41,613 bases of DNA from Welwitschia mirabilis (taxonomy: Eukaryota; Gnetophyta; Gnetopsida; Welwitschiales), in contig JBOZIK010000001.1 of the NCBI GenBank assembly GCA_051453625.1, forward strand, positions 143,480,677 to 143,522,289, written 5' to 3'. The notes under the pieces are model-generated. The model was given only the letters and a program-made list of their open reading frames with translations, was not told where the DNA came from and did not search any database. Each line of letters opens with the position of its first letter. The stretch's first letter is position 1. This document shows positions 29,611 through 40,191 of this stretch, piece by piece. The position numbers and the translations under genes were made by a program.

Positions 29611-31134
29611 TTATCCTTTTACCGTCTTTACCTTTAATTGATTTTATTCAAAAATGATTGTATACGTTTTATGTTTTATCAATTGGTTTCTATTTGGTTT
29701 GGTACTTATTTTGCCAAAATAGAATAATACCCTAAGACAACAGCCTTGGAAAAATAAATATTTATTTTCATTTTAAATAAAATGTTGAATAAAATCTATT
29801 TTAAGTTTGCTTTGGTATTTCTTTCTAATTTCATGTTAATATGTTTCTGTACTTGGTTTTTATTTTTTTTTATTTTCTATTTTTTACACCATAAGTTAAC
29901 CTCTAGATGATTAGGTTCTTATCTTTTAGACTAAGTACATTCTAATGGCTAGGTTGAGATTTCCGATTTGAACACTAAAAAAATTCTAAAAGTTAATGGA
30001 CAAAGGTTAAAACTTTATTAAACTTCTATTGATAAAATCTTAAACATGATAAAGGAACTTGTCTTAGAAGACCTATTGTCATTGTCTAAATTCTTCCTTA
30101 GCCAATTCCTTTGGTGGGCATCATACTATTACTTAAACATCTTTAACTTGACTTATAGTTTACTTTATGAAGTTATTATGACTAGTTATTTTTTACTTAG
30201 GAATTTCAAAGTGACAAGATTGGATTCACCCAATATTAACACATTCATATGTCTATGAACTTTATTTTGAAGGAAGATGCCTTAGTTCCTTTGTCCTCTC
30301 TCAATGGTGTGAATCTGTAGTTGTTTGGATGTGTTCTTCCTTATTTTTCATGTCATTTCTTCATCTTTGTCTTTGAGAGTGTGTGGTCATGTGGGATTTG
30401 TTAGTAAAAAAAAAAAAAAGAATAAGAAAAAATAAAGAATAATAATGACTGTGATCTATTATTTCCATACTAAATGCATGATCACTACGATTTCCTATCA
30501 CACTAAGGTAAGTTGTCCTAAAAGGAACTTTTGGCAGTATTGGTAGTTATGAAAAGTTCATGGGGAGGTGGGTTGGTCATGCTTCGTGGGTCCTTACTTC
30601 TTTGATAATGGTTGCACTTCCCTTATTATGGAATAATAATAATAATCACTTTTAAACTATGGAATTAGTGATGTTCTTGGCATCATCAGAGGCATTACTT
30701 GTTTCTTAGACTTATTGATTATAGTATTCCCACCTGATTATTTCACTTTATTTGATTTTGGTGTGGTTTTGGAATGTAAGCAGATGAGTCCATTTTTGAG
30801 CAGCATTTGATCTTATCATTCATTATGTAAAAACATTAGTTATACTTAGCATCATCATAATCATTGCCTATTTAAGTGGTACTTTATGAAGTTTTTTACA
30901 TTATGCGATGTATCATAATCCAATGATTTTTTGATTTTGATCTCCTAAGGGAGTTTTATAAGTTAGAATTTATGGTAGGTATATAATATTTTTCATGTTT
31001 CTAATTGTCCATTTTCATTTTATTTTTCTTAGGTGTTTTATTTGGTATTTAAAAGTTATTCCCCTACTTTTTTATCATAATATTTAGGACTTGATCATTT
31101 AGTAGTTTTCTTATTGTTTTTATTTTTACTTATA
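29611..31134. other. gypsy internal non-coding region left of the nested LINE
   Basis: T-rich sequence with no readable coding blocks. The frame at 30,046-30,258 has no family resemblance. An A-run lies at 30,406-30,420 and a short AAT microsatellite near 30,626-30,641. Confidence 0.5.
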
Positions 31135-31440
31135 TTTTTTTTTCTCGAAAAAGTATATGTATTAGACTAGAAAATGTACATCAGGGAACAATAACGCCCA
31201 GAAATAATAGAATAATTAAACTATTCATAAAAAGGGGTATTTCGCTAACTGTTAAAGGAAGGATTAAGAAACAGAATAAAAATGGGGATGAAACCATTCC
31301 CCCCACTCCTCGGTGACATAGACACGAGGAAATACTTATCTAGAAGAGAAAAAGCATAGAAGAAGAAAAACATTGTTCTACTAACAGACTGAGGACGAAA
31401 ATGCTCCTTGAGACCAGAAGTTACAAAAAACTTAATTTTG
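31135..31440 (-). other. LINE 3' UTR and poly(A) end
   Basis: On the minus strand the end reads ACATATACTTTTTCGAGAAA then A-rich sequence. Plant LINEs commonly end in this way after a T-rich 3' UTR. No open frame continues the J-domain into it across the 10-N gap. Confidence 0.6.
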
Positions 31441-31450
31441 NNNNNNNNNN
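31441..31450. other. assembly gap, 10 N
   Basis: The left boundary of the block that carries the J-domain frame. Ten N is an arbitrary-looking gap size. Confidence 0.99.
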
Positions 31451-32542
31451 ACCTTAAATGCTTGATTTACCTCCTTAAATTCTCTAGCACCTGTTAGATT
31501 TTTATCTGGATGTAGTCTTAGGGCTTTCTTCATGTAGCTTGACTTGATGGCTTTAGGGAGGGATCTATGAGAGAGTCTTAATGTGATAAAGGGGAATTTC
31601 TTCAAACCTTTGATGGTTACCAATAGAACCTCCTATCGAGCAGTTTTTATGTCAATGTCTTCCTAAGGTTGAGCCAAGATTTCTACTGAGGAAGAGTTTG
31701 AAGTTGAGTTTTGGGCAGAGCTAGTGCTCAATGCTAGAGTGGGAGAGGTTTGGGCTTGTCTACCTCACTCCTGAGAGTTGGGTAATGGTTGACCCTGAGC
31801 CAGTTCCTGAGCTATGTTGGGGTTAGACTCTTGAGCTATCTCTTATTGGGATGGGGATGAAAACATCTCCTCTAAATGACTTAGGGATGGAATCGCCCCT
31901 CCTTGGCTAGGGTTGCCATATGTAGCGGTCTCCTCTAAAATAGGGGTCCTTTCTAAAGTAGTTCTTCTTTTGGAGATTCTCCTAGGAGAAGTTTAATGTT
32001 GGAGATGACAGGAAACCTAAGTACCTTGAAGAATCCTTCCATTTAAAAACTTGGATAAAAAAGAATGGTAGGTTTACCTGATGCCCTAAGTCAAGAGCTT
32101 TGATAAAAGCACAATGGATACTTGAAAGTATGGAGCAATTCCTCGACTAAATGAAGCAGTAGTCCACGAGCTCTACGCCTAGTTCCCAGTGGGGCGGTAA
32201 TGCCTTTATACTAATGTACCCACTTGGAAATTTAGGAACTCCACCAGGGAAGAAGTGGATCACTTATCATTGCTCTCTGCTTTCAAACGGAATATGTTCT
32301 CTTTTTGTAGCGATCTCCTATAGCCTGGGGAGGAAGACTTCAGTGATTTCTATAGAAGTTCTTCTAGATCTGGTGCATCCTTTTCTCCATCATCTATAAA
32401 AGGAGGCGATATTAGCTCCTTGATCTCCTCTAAGCTTATATAGAAGGGGCCATCATCCCACTGCCTGCACTTTTCCCTATAGGGCGGGGTAGCCTTCAAA
32501 GAGGCCAAGGTTAGAAGGCTCAATTGTAAGCGCGTCTTCCAT
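31451..32542 (-). pseudogene. unusual ORF in the LINE 3' region ending in a J-domain
   Basis: The minus-strand ATG at 32,542 opens MEDALTIEPSNLGLFEGYPA. After a frameshift the sequence reads WDDGPFYISLEEIKELISPP, then in another frame HFFPGGVPKFPSGYISIKAL and PPHWELGVELVDYCF. A low-complexity Ser/Gln/Pro-rich linker follows (31,990-31,650; for example SPTLALSTSSAQNSTSNSSS). The last about 50 codons read PFITLRLS, LPKAIKSSYMKKALRLHPDK and NLTGAREFKEVNQAFKV. This is a J-domain: the IKxxY helix II, the invariant HPD (31,512-31,504) and the FKEVNQAF helix III are all present. J-domains recruit and activate Hsp70. The linker and J-domain form one frame with four stops, each explicable as a mutated Gln or Arg codon. 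The N-terminal half is not recognised. Alternatives are a captured host gene piece or a contig misplaced between the two 10-N gaps. Confidence 0.6.
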
Positions 32543-32567
32543 TATGAGTCTGATTTGGAAATGAAAA

Positions 32568-32577
32568 NNNNNNNNNN
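32568..32577. other. assembly gap, 10 N
   Basis: The right boundary of the J-domain block, 26 bases upstream of its ATG. With the gap at 31,441 it isolates a piece of 1,117 bases. Confidence 0.99.
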
Positions 32578-32599
32578 TCCTCCTTGTTGTATTTATAGA

Positions 32600-34019
32600 A
32601 AAGAGTAGGAGAGAATTATTGAAAATCAGATTATTTTGGTCCTCTAAATCTACTAAAACATCAAGCAAATAACGTTCAATAAATACATATCAGAGGTGTT
32701 GCAGATTTGATAGTACTTCTTCATAATGAAGATTAATTCTTTGCTCCAAGTGTAATAATGAAATAAATGCTATGCTATTTCAGGATTTGACTGGTAGATG
32801 GGATAGTTTGTATCCACTTAAAATTCCTTCTTAAGCAATTGGTCTCTAATTAAGATTCTATGATGGTCTTTTAAATAAACAAAGACCTTAATTTTTTCTA
32901 GAATTTGACCCTTTCAATACTTCTTATAGGAGTCATATTTTCCATTTTTTTTTAGAAGGATCTACTTAATTGAATCAAACTAACAGATGCTTAAGTCAGT
33001 AAGTTGTTGTCGAGCTTTACTGAGGTGTTTCCTTAAGTAGGACTCCCCATGATTAATGGTCCAATCTTTATATTTATAGTTGATCAAATAATACCAAGGA
33101 TGACTTCCTTCATACAGTCTCTTTAAACTTCTATGAGATCTAGTGAGGATGTAATTCTATAGTTTCTAAATCTCCCAACCCTATAATTCTCTTAGGTAGA
33201 CAACAGTCTTCATTTGCAGAGATGAAGTTGGTGGTAATCCTTTTATCCTGACTAAATGAACTCCTTTAAGATCACGTTAATTTTTTGGATGATATTTCTC
33301 AGGGGGTGATAATAAAAGCTATGTAACAGAAAGAGGAAATTAAGCAAGAGTTTGTGAAAATAATTTTAGCTTTGGATGAGAGAAAGTTGTTTTACCATGA
33401 GTTACACCTCTTTTGAATAGATTCCAAAATGTAATTTTAGATAAGGATCTTCTGCTAGTTTTGAAGAGGAAAACCCAGGTAGATATCCTGGAGGTCTCCT
33501 AATTTTGCATTTAGGATTTGGGTGATTTCACCTCCTCTGATACTTTTTCTATCCAAATTATAGATTCTTGATTTGTTTCAGTTGGTGTGAAGACCTGTTG
33601 TCGCTGCAAAGATGTTTATAGAATTTTTAATTGCTTTTTCTTGCTGATATGAAGTCTTAGTCATAATAATGATATCATTTGCATAGTAATTGCTGATAAA
33701 GGTTTGACCTTCAATTCTAATTCCTGTAACTCAGTTCCTTCTTAGAAAAACTTATAACACATTCATCACAAATAGAAAAAGGTATAGAGATATGGGGTCC
33801 TCTTGTTTTAACCCTTTGCCTACTGAAAAAATTTGATCTATGATTGTTGACCTCCACACTGAATTTGACTGAAGCCTGCATGTTTAGCTAGAGATTAATA
33901 ATATCTTAAGAAAAACCTATTTTCTTAAGAATACACTGTAATTCTTACTAACTAATTAAATCGTAAGCTTTAGTGATATTCAATATAGTAATAAGGAGAG
34001 GAAATTTTTATTGTTTAAC
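32600..34019 (-). pseudogene. LINE ORF2, C-terminal part of reverse transcriptase
   Basis: In shifting frames the minus strand reads NITKAYDL (33,976-33,957, the catalytic KAYD block), then GLKQEDPISLYLFLFVMNVL (33,815-33,760, the RQGDPLSP block), YYANDIIIM (33,690-33,668, replacing FADD), FAATTGLHTN and YLGFPL. Further blocks resembling LTLIKSVLSS and RLRRNFLWSG of the RT thumb and the zinc-binding tail follow towards 32,800. The FADD motif has become YAND, so a catalytic Asp is lost. Multiple stops and frameshifts. The N-terminal RT lies across the gap at 34,020-34,788. Confidence 0.75.
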
Positions 34020-34788
34020 NNNNNNNNNNNNNNNNNNNNNNNNNNNNNNNNNNNNNNNNNNNNNNNNNNNNNNNNNNNNNNNNNNNNNNNNNNNNNNNNN
34101 NNNNNNNNNNNNNNNNNNNNNNNNNNNNNNNNNNNNNNNNNNNNNNNNNNNNNNNNNNNNNNNNNNNNNNNNNNNNNNNNNNNNNNNNNNNNNNNNNNNN
34201 NNNNNNNNNNNNNNNNNNNNNNNNNNNNNNNNNNNNNNNNNNNNNNNNNNNNNNNNNNNNNNNNNNNNNNNNNNNNNNNNNNNNNNNNNNNNNNNNNNNN
34301 NNNNNNNNNNNNNNNNNNNNNNNNNNNNNNNNNNNNNNNNNNNNNNNNNNNNNNNNNNNNNNNNNNNNNNNNNNNNNNNNNNNNNNNNNNNNNNNNNNNN
34401 NNNNNNNNNNNNNNNNNNNNNNNNNNNNNNNNNNNNNNNNNNNNNNNNNNNNNNNNNNNNNNNNNNNNNNNNNNNNNNNNNNNNNNNNNNNNNNNNNNNN
34501 NNNNNNNNNNNNNNNNNNNNNNNNNNNNNNNNNNNNNNNNNNNNNNNNNNNNNNNNNNNNNNNNNNNNNNNNNNNNNNNNNNNNNNNNNNNNNNNNNNNN
34601 NNNNNNNNNNNNNNNNNNNNNNNNNNNNNNNNNNNNNNNNNNNNNNNNNNNNNNNNNNNNNNNNNNNNNNNNNNNNNNNNNNNNNNNNNNNNNNNNNNNN
34701 NNNNNNNNNNNNNNNNNNNNNNNNNNNNNNNNNNNNNNNNNNNNNNNNNNNNNNNNNNNNNNNNNNNNNNNNNNNNNNNNNNNNNNNN
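34020..34788. other. assembly gap, 769 N
   Basis: This gap removes the central RT of the LINE (expected LIPK to KAYD region, normally about 0.3-0.4 kb). The gap size may therefore be overestimated, or extra sequence may be hidden. Open frames drawn through it are artefacts. Confidence 0.99.
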
Positions 34789-36288
34789 ATTTCTACAAAA
34801 TTCTATAAATAATATTACAAACACCTAGAGGCCCAAAATCCTCTGGTTTGTTAGCATTCCTTCTTTTTTTTGGTATAAGAACCACCCTAGTTCTATTCAT
34901 TTCTCGGAGATCCACCTGTTGTGAAAAACTTCTTGCATCACATCATTAAGGTTATCCTCTAAAATGGAGAAGTAGGACTTAAAAAGTTTAACCAGCCATG
35001 CATCAGGGCCAGGAGATTGATTATTCTTCATGGATCTAACGGCAAATAAAACCTCCTCTCTTCTTAGAGGTTTAGCCAACATAGAGTTATCTTCACTTGA
35101 AATTTTCTTATTTTTTAGAATAAGGTCAGGGGCGATATCGTCCCATTCCTAGATTCTCTTAAGATGAACCTGCAATTCCTTAGCTACATCCTCTTTATTT
35201 TTTGTGATTTGACCTCTAATGGATAGTCTTCTGATCTTGTTATCTAATCTATGCTGGTTGATTTGATGAAAGAAAAATTTGGTATGTTTATCATCCTATT
35301 TTAGCCATTTAATCCTTAAGCATTCTCTGTAGTAGTTTTTTTCATCAGCATTTATTTTTTGGAGATCTATTAGACACTGATATTCTCAATTCCATAGGCT
35401 ATCCTGATTATCTCCCTCCTCTTGCTCAATTTGAATTGTTTTGATTTCCTCCTTAAGCTCAGTTTTTGATTCAAACATCTCTTTATCTTTCCTTCTCCAA
35501 TCTCTTATTGAGACCCCTGTATAGAAACATTATGAGTTGAGGCCTTTCATATTGGGCCCATATTTTTTCCATTAGCTTTCTAGTTTTTGTTTGATTAATC
35601 CAATACCATTCCATACAAAATGGAGTTTTCTGGGGTGAAATCGTCTCCACTCTGAGTTTGATAGGATAGTGATCTAAATCAATCTTGTTTAGACCACAAG
35701 ATTTAAATGGAAGTTTAACTATATCCTTCCTAACTAGAACTCTATCAGTCTTGGACATAATCATATCTTTACTCACTCTTCTATTTAACCAAGTATACCT
35801 GTGAGAGAGTTTCTTACCAAAAAATATTTTAGTATTGAGGCACCTCTGGAATTCTAGTTATTGCCTTTAAATTTTTTTCAGTGATGAAGACATTGATTAA
35901 AATCACCTAGGATGAGCCATTTGGATTTATCTATTAGTATCCTCTAAACTTCTTCCAAGATAGAAGCCTTATCTTAATTATTTTAGAAACTATAAAGGTT
36001 TGTGATAATCCAACTTTCTTTTTTTAGGAGTATTGTGATGTAGTTCTTACTGCTATGAATCAGATCTGCCTCTCTTTTGATAGATATCATAAGGCCACCA
36101 AAATTGCCTTGGGCTGCAATGGTAAAAGAATTCCATTGCTGCTCTAAACTCATTTTTCCCATATCATTTTTGGTCTTCGTTTCCTATAAGTAAACTAAAT
36201 CAATATTAAATCGATTTATAATGTTTAGTAGGATATTTTTATTATAAGAGGATCCTAATCCCCTATAATTCTATTTAAGATAAGTCAT
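34789..36288 (-). pseudogene. LINE ORF2, endonuclease and N-terminal RT
   Basis: The minus-strand ATG at 36,288 gives MTYLK, a TAG (Trp expected), then NYRGLGSSYNKNILLNIINR and LVYL, a stop, ETKTKNDMGKM. This matches the endonuclease opening W-N-x-RGLG and the LxETK block with its catalytic Glu intact. QGNFGGLMISIKREADL and WLILGDFNQCLHH (the GDFN block) follow. SKTDRVLVRKD, then LDHYPIKLRVE (35,776-35,640), corresponds to the terminal SDHxPI block of the endonuclease. At 35,082-34,897 an open frame reads PLRREEVLFAVRSMKNNQSP, then GPDAWLVKLFKSYFS, the conserved pre-RT KSPGPDG block. KKEG and RILGL continue to the gap. ORF2 encodes target-primed reverse transcription. This copy is dead from stops and shifts. 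Confidence 0.8.
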
Positions 36289-36299
36289 TAGAGGTGTTT

Positions 36300-37385
36300 T
36301 CACCTCTTTCTAGATGCTTGACCTTTCCTTAGAGTATCTTTCATGGTGGCTTGGGAACTATTTGCAATATTCTCATTTCTTGTTTTCAGAGAGTTCTATT
36401 GCTGGACCTTCCCTTCATTTAGATTTTCACTTTATTAGGTTCATCATTATTTAGAGGTTATTAGGTATCTTCTTCTTCCACAAGAGATTGAAAAGGGTTA
36501 TGCTTTAGTTCTTATGCTTCCTTTTTCTTGCTATCCTTAGTTTCCTTAGAAAAAATAGTAGTACTTTTTCTCGTTTATTCCTTTCTTTGCTTATGTTGGC
36601 ATATATTTTGATTGTGACTAGTTTTCCTATAGAAAGTATAGGTTTCCTTTGGCTTTTCTTTAATGTCAATCAATCATTTTCTACATTCTTCTCTTAAATG
36701 ATCCAATCTTCCACAATATGAACATTTGTTTTTAAGAGGAGCACATCTCCCATAGAGATATCCTGATTTTTCATAGATTGTGCAGGGGACCAAAAGATTT
36801 TCATAAGTGACTTTAAGCTCACATACCTCATTTAGATCTAAATTTAATGGATTTGATCTTCTTGGTATCCTCTAGGCTTATCCAAATGTAAAATCTGGCT
36901 AACACTAGTCTTGTCTGTTTAATAGTGATCCTGTCAAGTTTAATGAGTTCATCAAACTGAGCTGCCATTTTTCTTAACAGATCTTCATCCCAAAACTTCA
37001 ATGGAAACTTGTGGATGCAGATCTAAATTGATAGCCTCTTAAGCAGATTTAGGTCTAATTGCACCCCCTATGTCCATTTGGCTAGGGCAAGACCTCAAAC
37101 CCCAAAAAACCAAGGTTCTCTTGCGATTATTTCATTCTGATCTTATGCGTTATCTAGCTGAAATAACACCAGCCCTTCTGGCATAGCAATAACATCAACT
37201 TTGCTAACTCCTATCCATTTAATGATAACTCATTCATGCATTCAATCCAACCTTGATCGAGGACTAGAAGATACAAACTTTCCGATTAGATTGTATCTAA
37301 GTTTCTTCTCAATCTCACAACAAGCATCTTTGTCGATGTCCAAAACTGGTGACTTCCCTTCCCTGGAGAACTGAGTCTTCTCCAT
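36300..37385 (-). pseudogene. LINE ORF1: DUF4283 and two CCHC zinc knuckles
   Basis: The minus-strand ATG at 37,385 opens MEKTQFSREGKSPVLDIDKD, then CCEIEKKLRYNLIGKFVSSS. DUF4283 follows: VIIKWIGVSKVDVIAMPEGL, REPWFFG, GLALAKW, FPLKFWDEDLLRKMAAQFDE and RLVLARFYIWISLED. Two knuckles come next: CTIYEKSGYLYGRC (36,783-36,742; second Cys and His both changed to Tyr) and CSYCGRLDHLREEC (36,723-36,682; intact CX2CX4HX4C). The basic tail runs to about 36,300, where ORF2 begins within a few dozen bases. ORF1 proteins of plant LINEs are nucleic-acid-binding RNP components. Stops at several positions make it a pseudogene. The same two-knuckle design appears in the LINE at 19,150-20,370. Confidence 0.8.
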
Positions 37386-37590
37386 GTTGGGGTAAAACCC
37401 CTTGAAAAAACCTTAAAAGCAAATCAATATTGAGAAATTAAAAAAATTTGTAACTTACTTAAAGAATGACTGCCTGACGGCTGAAATTGCCCCCGCGCTT
37501 TGGGACCAGGGACCAAAACTGCCCCCACCGATTTGCGGCCTTTCAAGCCTCGCTCTCTTCTGTGCTTTAGATCTGCTGAAGCCTAATAGA
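37386..37590 (-). promoter_or_regulatory. LINE 5' UTR / internal promoter region
   Basis: The stretch before ORF1 is markedly GC-rich for this window at 37,470-37,570 (GCCCCCGCGCTTTGGGACC and GCCCCCACCGATTTGCGGCC on the + strand). GC-rich 5' UTRs with internal promoters are usual in full-length L1-type elements, so this copy was probably full length. The exact 5' end is inferred. Confidence 0.5.
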
Positions 37591-37599
37591 TTCACTTAT

Positions 37600-38925
37600 G
37601 ATTTTTATCCATAGAGGTTAACTTTCTTTTAACACTTTGCAAATGATATTCCTTTAGCATGTTCTTAAGTTTCCACACATTCACTTTCTATTCTTAAATA
37701 ATTTTCAGTTAAGAACATTTGCAGGTTTTCCTTAGCATTGCTTTTCTCTTGGTGCATTATCATTACCCTATTATGATATCTTTTCTCTTATCTTGAGTTT
37801 TTTTAACTTTTAACTTTTTTTTACCATGATAACAATTCTTACCTTCTATCTATTTTTTAAACTTCCTATTGATTTTCTAACCCATCTGCATTACTGTCAT
37901 TAACTATCTTACCTTACTTGGACTTTAGTTTCTACCAAGTTTTCTTAGAAGCCTATTGTCTGCTTGATCATTCGAATGATATAAGTGAACGACACATAAA
38001 AATGCATTTCATATCTTTTCTTCTTATGTTAATACAATACGGAATGTATTGATTCACATGCTGGAGGGATGGAGATAGTTTTGAAAATTTTTAAGTAAAA
38101 ATTCTATTTATGGGGATCATTTTTAAGCTTTCATGTAATGTACTATGCTAATTATGATTTTATATTATTTCTATAATATGCTTTATAGGTATTGTTTAGC
38201 AGGCCTCTACATCTACCATTTTAGCAACCTCTTAGTATGCATTTTCCAAATAAAGAAGAACATTCTCCTTTTCCACTTTCACCTATGAGCTCTCATGTAG
38301 ACTTTACCATAGTACCACGAGGGGGGTGATGCTTTAAATTATTGATTATATATTCACCCTTTTTGTGAATTGTATTTAAAAAACTCAAAGATTAATATAC
38401 AACACTTTTAAGTTCTCTTTCTTTATTAAATATGCACATCATTTATCTGAGTTATTATGGTTTTATCTTTTGATAACCTTTTGATATGACATTAGATTCT
38501 TATTTTTCAATGTGATAAATGTTTTATGTGGGGGAATAACACAGTTTTTATAAACTTTAATAATATTTTCTCATGATAATGTTCACAAACAATTAAGTTT
38601 TTAAGTCAAAGGGTCCTTTCACAGGTGGGAATTCATTCTAGTGGCATTCTATCATAAAACGCCTTTACAACTGCATAGAGAACCATGATTTGTTTTTCAA
38701 GCATCTTCTTCATCATCTAGATGACTCAAAGGATGATTGTATCGCTCCTTACTCCATCAAGATAATACATTCAGTTTATTAGATTTTGACAATTTATTCT
38801 ACATTATGAGATTTTCTTAACTTAATTAATATTTTCCTAGTTAAGGTTTATCTTAGTCAACTTGGCTCATAATTATAGTTGTTTGCCTACTTTATTATGG
38901 ATTGCTAAGGCTAAGTAAAGGGCTA
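37600..38925. other. gypsy internal region right of the nested LINE
   Basis: T-rich non-coding sequence leading to the 3' LTR. It contains ACGAGGGGGGTGATGC near 38,318 and GTGGGGGAATAACAC near 38,528, purine-rich blocks typical of the region before a gypsy 3' LTR. A TCATCTAGATGA-type near-palindrome lies at 38,711. The proximal polypurine tract is reduced to TAAAGGGCTA at 38,916-38,925. Confidence 0.5.
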
Positions 38926-40186
38926 TGTTGCGATGCCAAATCATATGTATTTGATGAAGTATTTTAAGTGATTTTGTAGGACATTTATACATGTTTATAT
39001 GGAGTTTCAATAATAATGGAGAGTTAATGCAATGCTTAGAGAAATGTATAATCTTTGAAAAATTTTAAGGCATTTCAGATGAATCTTGATACTTAACATT
39101 TTAAGAAGAAATCACATAATTGAAAAGGCTGATTTAACTTAATAGAAGAACTCAAAAGCCCATCATCCCCTCCATTGTCTGGATGACTATACCGGACAAA
39201 TCCATAAAAAGCTGAGAAGGATGCTCACTAAACTAAGATAGAAGATGATATGAATTCATTTTAATGTAACATCCTCTCCATCATCATCCGGATGATAGTT
39301 AACATGACACTACAACTAATTTTAACTAATGCACCAAACATCACCTAACTATATCAAAGTGTTACAAACTCTTCTTTAGCACTACTAGGGTTTTATCTAG
39401 TTATCAGATTTTCTATTATTAGAATGTTTCTTGTAATAAATACCTCTTTCCTCCTCCCTCTAATTTTTATCTTTTTTGGTACCTGAAAATCTCGTGATAG
39501 GAGATTGAAAGACAAAAGATCCATTATTGTAGAGAGAAGTCTTCCTTAGTATTAGGCTATGTCTCCTTCATTAAGATACTACTACTTTATAACTAGTTGT
39601 TAGTTCAACATTAATAAAAAGTTTACTTTATTTTAATTATGTGCATCTCCTTTATGGTTTATGTTGGTTATGATTTGGTGATAGCTTCATAATTAATCTA
39701 GATCATGAGGGCAATCTTTGTTAAGATTAATATTGATAATTTAGTATTTGCATTACATTTCTTTAACTAGAATAGTTGGATTCCATTATATTCTATTCGA
39801 TGTGCCTTATTGTCTATGTTGGTTATGATTTAGTACTAGTATTTCTTCATTGATTTACATTATAAGGGTCAATATTAGTGATAAAAGTCGGTAGTCGAAT
39901 AGATCTATTACTTAGAGTTATTTTCATTTGCATCTCATTTATAAGCATTGCATTTTCATTCATCTCGCATTTTATTTTTGCATTGTTTTTATTTCTTAAA
40001 TTTAAATCAAAAATACCAAAAATACTTTGTTGAAATAAATTCTCTAATTTCAAGCTTAGTGCCTTTAATAGATTATGACATTAAGGTTAACTCTTATCTC
40101 TACTAGTGTGTGTTTTATGCAATTATTTGTAAATGATAGGAGATTTGCTTAAGGATGTGATGATTGCATAGGTACGCACCATAATA
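38926..40186 (+). repeat. 3' LTR of the gypsy element
   Basis: The LTR is 1,261 bases and aligns throughout with 25,403-26,641. U3 contains TGTCTGGATGACTATACCGG near 39,177 and CATCATCATCCGGATGATAG near 39,279. The TATA equivalent, TTGTAATAAATACC, lies at 39,431. The end ATAATA is followed at once by ATGAT, identical to the five bases before the 5' LTR. Divergence between the two LTRs is large by eye (many substitutions per line), indicating an old insertion. Confidence 0.8.
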
Positions 40187-40191
40187 ATGAT

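Larger units (their letters stand above)
31135..37590 (-). mobile_element. L1-type LINE nested in the gypsy element
   Basis: Read on the minus strand, the order is GC-rich 5' UTR (37,590-37,386), ORF1 (from 37,385), ORF2 with endonuclease and RT (36,288 to about 32,600), an unusual frame with a J-domain (32,542-31,451), a 3' UTR and a terminal CTTTTTCGAGAAAAAAAAA poly(A) end (31,135-31,152). A possible target duplication is TTTACTTATA left of the poly(A) and TTCACTTATG at 37,591-37,600. At 8 of 10 it is only suggestive. Three N gaps (31,441-31,450, 32,568-32,577, 34,020-34,788) interrupt it. Because it interrupts the gypsy internal region, it inserted later than that element. Confidence 0.75.
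25398..40191 (+). mobile_element. complete but ancient Ty3/gypsy retrotransposon (Tat/Athila-type), with nested LINE
   Basis: Two long direct repeats, 25,403-26,641 and 38,926-40,186, align end to end with many substitutions. Both open TGTTGCGATGC. They are flanked by the identical five bases ATGAT at 25,398-25,402 and 40,187-40,191, as expected for a target-site duplication. After the left LTR comes a degraded version of the TTGGCGCCGTTGCCGGGGA-type site used by Tat/Athila/Ogre elements. The internal region is about 12.3 kb, of which about 6.4 kb is a LINE inserted later. What remains (about 5.8 kb) shows no readable pol, so the element was either non-autonomous or is too decayed. Orientation is + by the primer-binding site. 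Confidence 0.8.

Noticed and set aside
33973-34824. Three long overlapping open frames on both strands
   Set aside because: They run through the 769-N gap and contain no real coding sequence beyond LINE RT remnants at the edges.
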